Below, in pieces: positions 3,859 to 6,008 of a stretch of 6,008 bases of DNA. Source of the DNA: Candidatus Rifleibacteriota bacterium (GTDB taxonomy: Bacteria > Riflebacteria > Ozemobacteria > Ozemobacterales > Ozemobacteraceae); assembly GCA_017526725.1 (NCBI GenBank), contig JAFXRA010000064.1, positions 1 to 6,008 of the forward strand. Direction: 5' to 3'. Numbering within the stretch: the stretch's first letter is position 1; the number at the start of each line of letters is the position of its first letter. Below the pieces are notes generated by a model, which saw nothing but the letters and a program-made list of their open reading frames with translations, did no database searches and was not told the origin of the DNA. Both the position numbers and the translations under genes were made by a program.

Positions 3859-6008
3859 TTAAGACTAACATAAAAAAAGGGCAGGCTTTGTTGGCCATGC
3901 TTGTTATATGTTTATTCTTAGGAATAATATCTTGTACTTTGCTCAATATTCAGAGCAGCCAGATAAATCTGTTATCTAAATCAGCAAAAGATTATGTGGC
4001 TTTAAGTGCGGCAGAAACAGGTTTGCATTGCGTTTTGGCTGAAATGAAGGCTGATTATCAGTTTGTTACTCATGGTAATCCTTATATTCCGGCAGAAGGC
4101 TGGCCTTCTCCGACTACACGAAAATATAACTATGTAGGAAGCAGCAAACTTCTTAAAACCAATGGAAAATCTACCGGAGTTTATGAAGGAACAGTAGATT
4201 TCCCCGTTCTTAAACTTAAAGGTGAGTTTAAAGTAAGAATGAAACTGCTTAAATCAAAAAATAGTCTGGCTTCTAAGTCTGTTGATGAAGCTCATAGATA
4301 TTTTTTATTGGAAAGTTATGGTAAAGTTGGTGACTCTTACAGAAAAATATCAACTGTTATTGAAAAAGTAGTTCCTGGCAATTTCTTGCTTTATGATGGT
4401 CAGGTTTTAGATGTGGGCGGATATGGCCCTTACCGTGTTACTCCCGGTTTAATGACTGGCGGCAGATTTTACGGACATGAAATGATTATTTTCAGCAAAA
4501 AAGGTGCATTAGACGCAACTGCTGAACTTCAAAATACGGAAAAAATATATACTCCTGGTTACATAAAGGCTGAAACAAGGGTAGGGGTTGAATTTTTCGG
4601 TGGAAAAAAAGGCGAAATAACTCCTAGAAACGACTCTACAGACCCTGATAAATTTGAAACCTTTGCTATAAAAATGGGCGGAAAAGTCAATGATAGATTT
4701 ATGTTAGACGGTAATCATGGGGCAAAACCGCAGTTATTGCCGCCTTTAAACCCATCTTATTATCGTGAGGCCAAGAAGCCCCATCCTGAAATTTTGAAAG
4801 CAGGAAGCAGTTTTGAAGGTTTTCGGGAATCTAAATGGCGAAATCCAGAAAAACCAAGTGAAACTGTTTATGATTTATTCTTTGGTTGGGACTATAAAAA
4901 AGATAATAAAGATTTTCTTATCTATTCAGAAGTTCCTTTAAGAGTTTGGGGTTGCCCAAAATGGAAAGCGTTAACTATATTCTGTGAAAAAGATGTATAT
5001 ATAGCTGGCGATTTTAACGCTAATCCAGACTCCCCGCAAAGATATACTCCCGGTTATCGTTCTTATGCAAAAAAAGTTATGAATGGTACAGACAAAAACG
5101 GTTGTCAGATTATGTCTATGGGAAGAATCTGGTTTGATTACTCGAATCCCATGAACTTTTTACGAAATGAAATGGAAGTAGTCTTGGATTACGATTTAGC
5201 TTGTTGTCTTACCACTGAAGAACCAAGCAATCTGCTTCTTAAAGGTATTGTCTGGCCGGAACGAAATACTACAGGACCGTTGAAACATCGTTTGCCAATG
5301 ACTATGCTTAATTTTACTCATATTAATACAATCTATAATATGCCTAAGGAAGAAGCTAAATCTACTGCAGCTATTGCAGCTCTAGTCGGATTGCATCCTT
5401 CTTTATCTAAGCTGAGACATTATCTGAATAAGCCTGGAGACAACAGTAATCCTAGCACATCCGCAGGACATGGTTCTGCTGACAATAATCTCGAAAATAT
5501 TGGTGGTTCAGGCACTTCTACTGGCAGCAGTGGTGGAAGCGGAGGAGCAAATGGTCCTAGCGAAAATATTAGCCGAGTTCAATATGCTGATTCTATTGGC
5601 GGAGCTGATGGAGCTGGGGGGGGTGACACTCCTATAGGCAATGAAGAAAAACAGAAAGTTCATTTCCCGATAAGAAATGCTGTGGTTAAAGCTTATATGA
5701 TAGAAACAATAGGGGTTGAATCATATTTGGTTGGAGTAGTTCCGGCAGGAACAAGAGATAAAATTATAAAGAGAATACTTGATGCTGCAGAAAAAGAAAT
5801 TAATGATGATGAAAAAGAGCCAGATGGAGAATTAGGACCTTGGAACATAGCAGATAGAATATTCGATCTGCAGGTTAAACATAAAGATACTGGACTTCGT
5901 TTCCCAGAAATGACTGTAAATGCTATATTAATAGATTCAGCACAGTTAAACGCTAAATGGGATTTTGGAAATAGTGCTAGTAAAGTGAACAATGAATTGG
6001 GAAATATA
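3855..6008 (+). CDS. Very large GspK/PilX-like minor pseudopilin (3' end outside the window)
   Basis: An open frame of 718 codons with no stop before the window end. The N-terminus is I-K-K-G-Q-A-L-L-A-M-L (6-16), with Gly9 as the likely -1 residue and Ala14 at +5, so the conserved Glu5 is missing, as in GspK and PilX proteins that cap the pilus. A hydrophobic helix runs to about residue 31, and A-L-S-A-A-E-T-G-L (49-57) matches the A-x-x-A-A-E motif of this family. The large exported part includes D-V-Y-I-A-G-D-F-N (380-388), two Y-T-P-G-Y segments (232-236, 397-401), a Gly/Ser/Asn-rich linker (about 530-592) and a C-terminal domain from about 603, running off the end. GspK is usually about 300-350 residues and PilX shorter, so this is far longer than normal. 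The start overlaps the previous stop (ATGA). Extra domains probably serve in adhesion or substrate contact (inference). Confidence 0.8.
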   Translation, partial: MIKTNIKKGQALLAMLVICLFLGIISCTLLNIQSSQINLLSKSAKDYVALSAAETGLHCVLAEMKADYQFVTHGNPYIPAEGWPSPTTRKYNYVGSSKLLKTNGKSTGVYEGTVDFPVLKLKGEFKVRMKLLKSKNSLASKSVDEAHRYFLLESYGKVGDSYRKISTVIEKVVPGNFLLYDGQVLDVGGYGPYRVTPGLMTGGRFYGHEMIIFSKKGALDATAELQNTEKIYTPGYIKAETRVGVEFFGGKKGEITPRNDSTDPDKFETFAIKMGGKVNDRFMLDGNHGAKPQLLPPLNPSYYREAKKPHPEILKAGSSFEGFRESKWRNPEKPSETVYDLFFGWDYKKDNKDFLIYSEVPLRVWGCPKWKALTIFCEKDVYIAGDFNANPDSPQRYTPGYRSYAKKVMNGTDKNGCQIMSMGRIWFDYSNPMNFLRNEMEVVLDYDLACCLTTEEPSNLLLKGIVWPERNTTGPLKHRLPMTMLNFTHINTIYNMPKEEAKSTAAIAALVGLHPSLSKLRHYLNKPGDNSNPSTSAGHGSADNNLENIGGSGTSTGSSGGSGGANGPSENISRVQYADSIGGADGAGGGDTPIGNEEKQKVHFPIRNAVVKAYMIETIGVESYLVGVVPAGTRDKIIKRILDAAEKEINDDEKEPDGELGPWNIADRIFDLQVKHKDTGLRFPEMTVNAILIDSAQLNAKWDFGNSASKVNNELGNI
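5616..5623 (+). repeat. G8 homopolymer in the linker of the K/X-like gene
   Basis: Eight consecutive G make codons 588-590 (GGG GGG GGT) within the Gly/Ser linker of an AT-rich gene. One extra G puts TGA directly after the tract. One missing G leads to TAG within a few codons. Slippage either way would therefore truncate the protein just before its C-terminal domain. Confidence 0.7.

Noticed and set aside
4548..5057. Two Y-T-P-G-Y segments as a true domain duplication in the K/X-like protein
   Set aside because: Only five residues match; the flanking sequence of the two segments does not align.
5693..5992. Minus-strand open frame of 99 codons
   Set aside because: It lies opposite the long K/X-like gene, and its hydrophobic, Ser-rich translation is what the reverse of this coding sequence would give.

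Overview
The window is AT-rich and almost fully coding, with every supported gene on the + strand. It looks like chromosome from a Gram-negative-type (diderm) bacterium: there are Sec-type signal peptides, type IV pilin-like (pseudopilin) N-termini and a secreted enzyme. I cannot name the organism. The pilin-like sequence style recalls uncultured diderm lineages such as Candidatus Riflebacteria, but that is a weak impression and no taxonomic marker is present.

Layout. Bases 1-72 are a degenerate heptamer tandem repeat touching the window edge. Bases 131-706 encode an exported protein with one C-terminal membrane anchor; its soluble part resembles the globular part of a type IV pilin. A promoter (712-740) follows, then a two-gene unit, 773-1576 and 1576-2562, joined by a one-base TAATG overlap. 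The first gene is an exported protein of unknown family with an internal repeat. The second is a secreted protein that I assign to the transglutaminase-elicitor family (Phytophthora GP42-like) from several motifs. A strong intrinsic terminator (2573-2613) ends this unit.

A perfect TATAAT box sits directly on the tail of that terminator, followed by a near-perfect 20-bp palindrome over the expected transcription start. This leads a second operon of three tightly packed genes: 2644-3135 (GspI/PilV-like prepilin), 3142-3858 (GspJ/PilW-like prepilin) and 3855 to beyond the window end (a very large GspK/PilX-like protein, 718 codons seen and still open). Together they look like the minor-pseudopilin initiation and tip complex of a type IV pilus or type II secretion system.

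How they may work together (inference): the pseudopilin operon builds the tip of a pilus or secretion pseudopilus, and the neighbouring transglutaminase-like enzyme with its repeat-containing partner acts in the periplasm or outside the cell. The main points to follow up are the enzyme and partner pair beside pilus genes, the pilin-like domain on a Sec signal peptide, the giant K/X-type subunit with a G8 slippage tract, and the overlapping terminator, promoter and palindrome. No gene-free stretch exceeds 300 bases. I saw no RNA gene, insertion sequence or CRISPR array.
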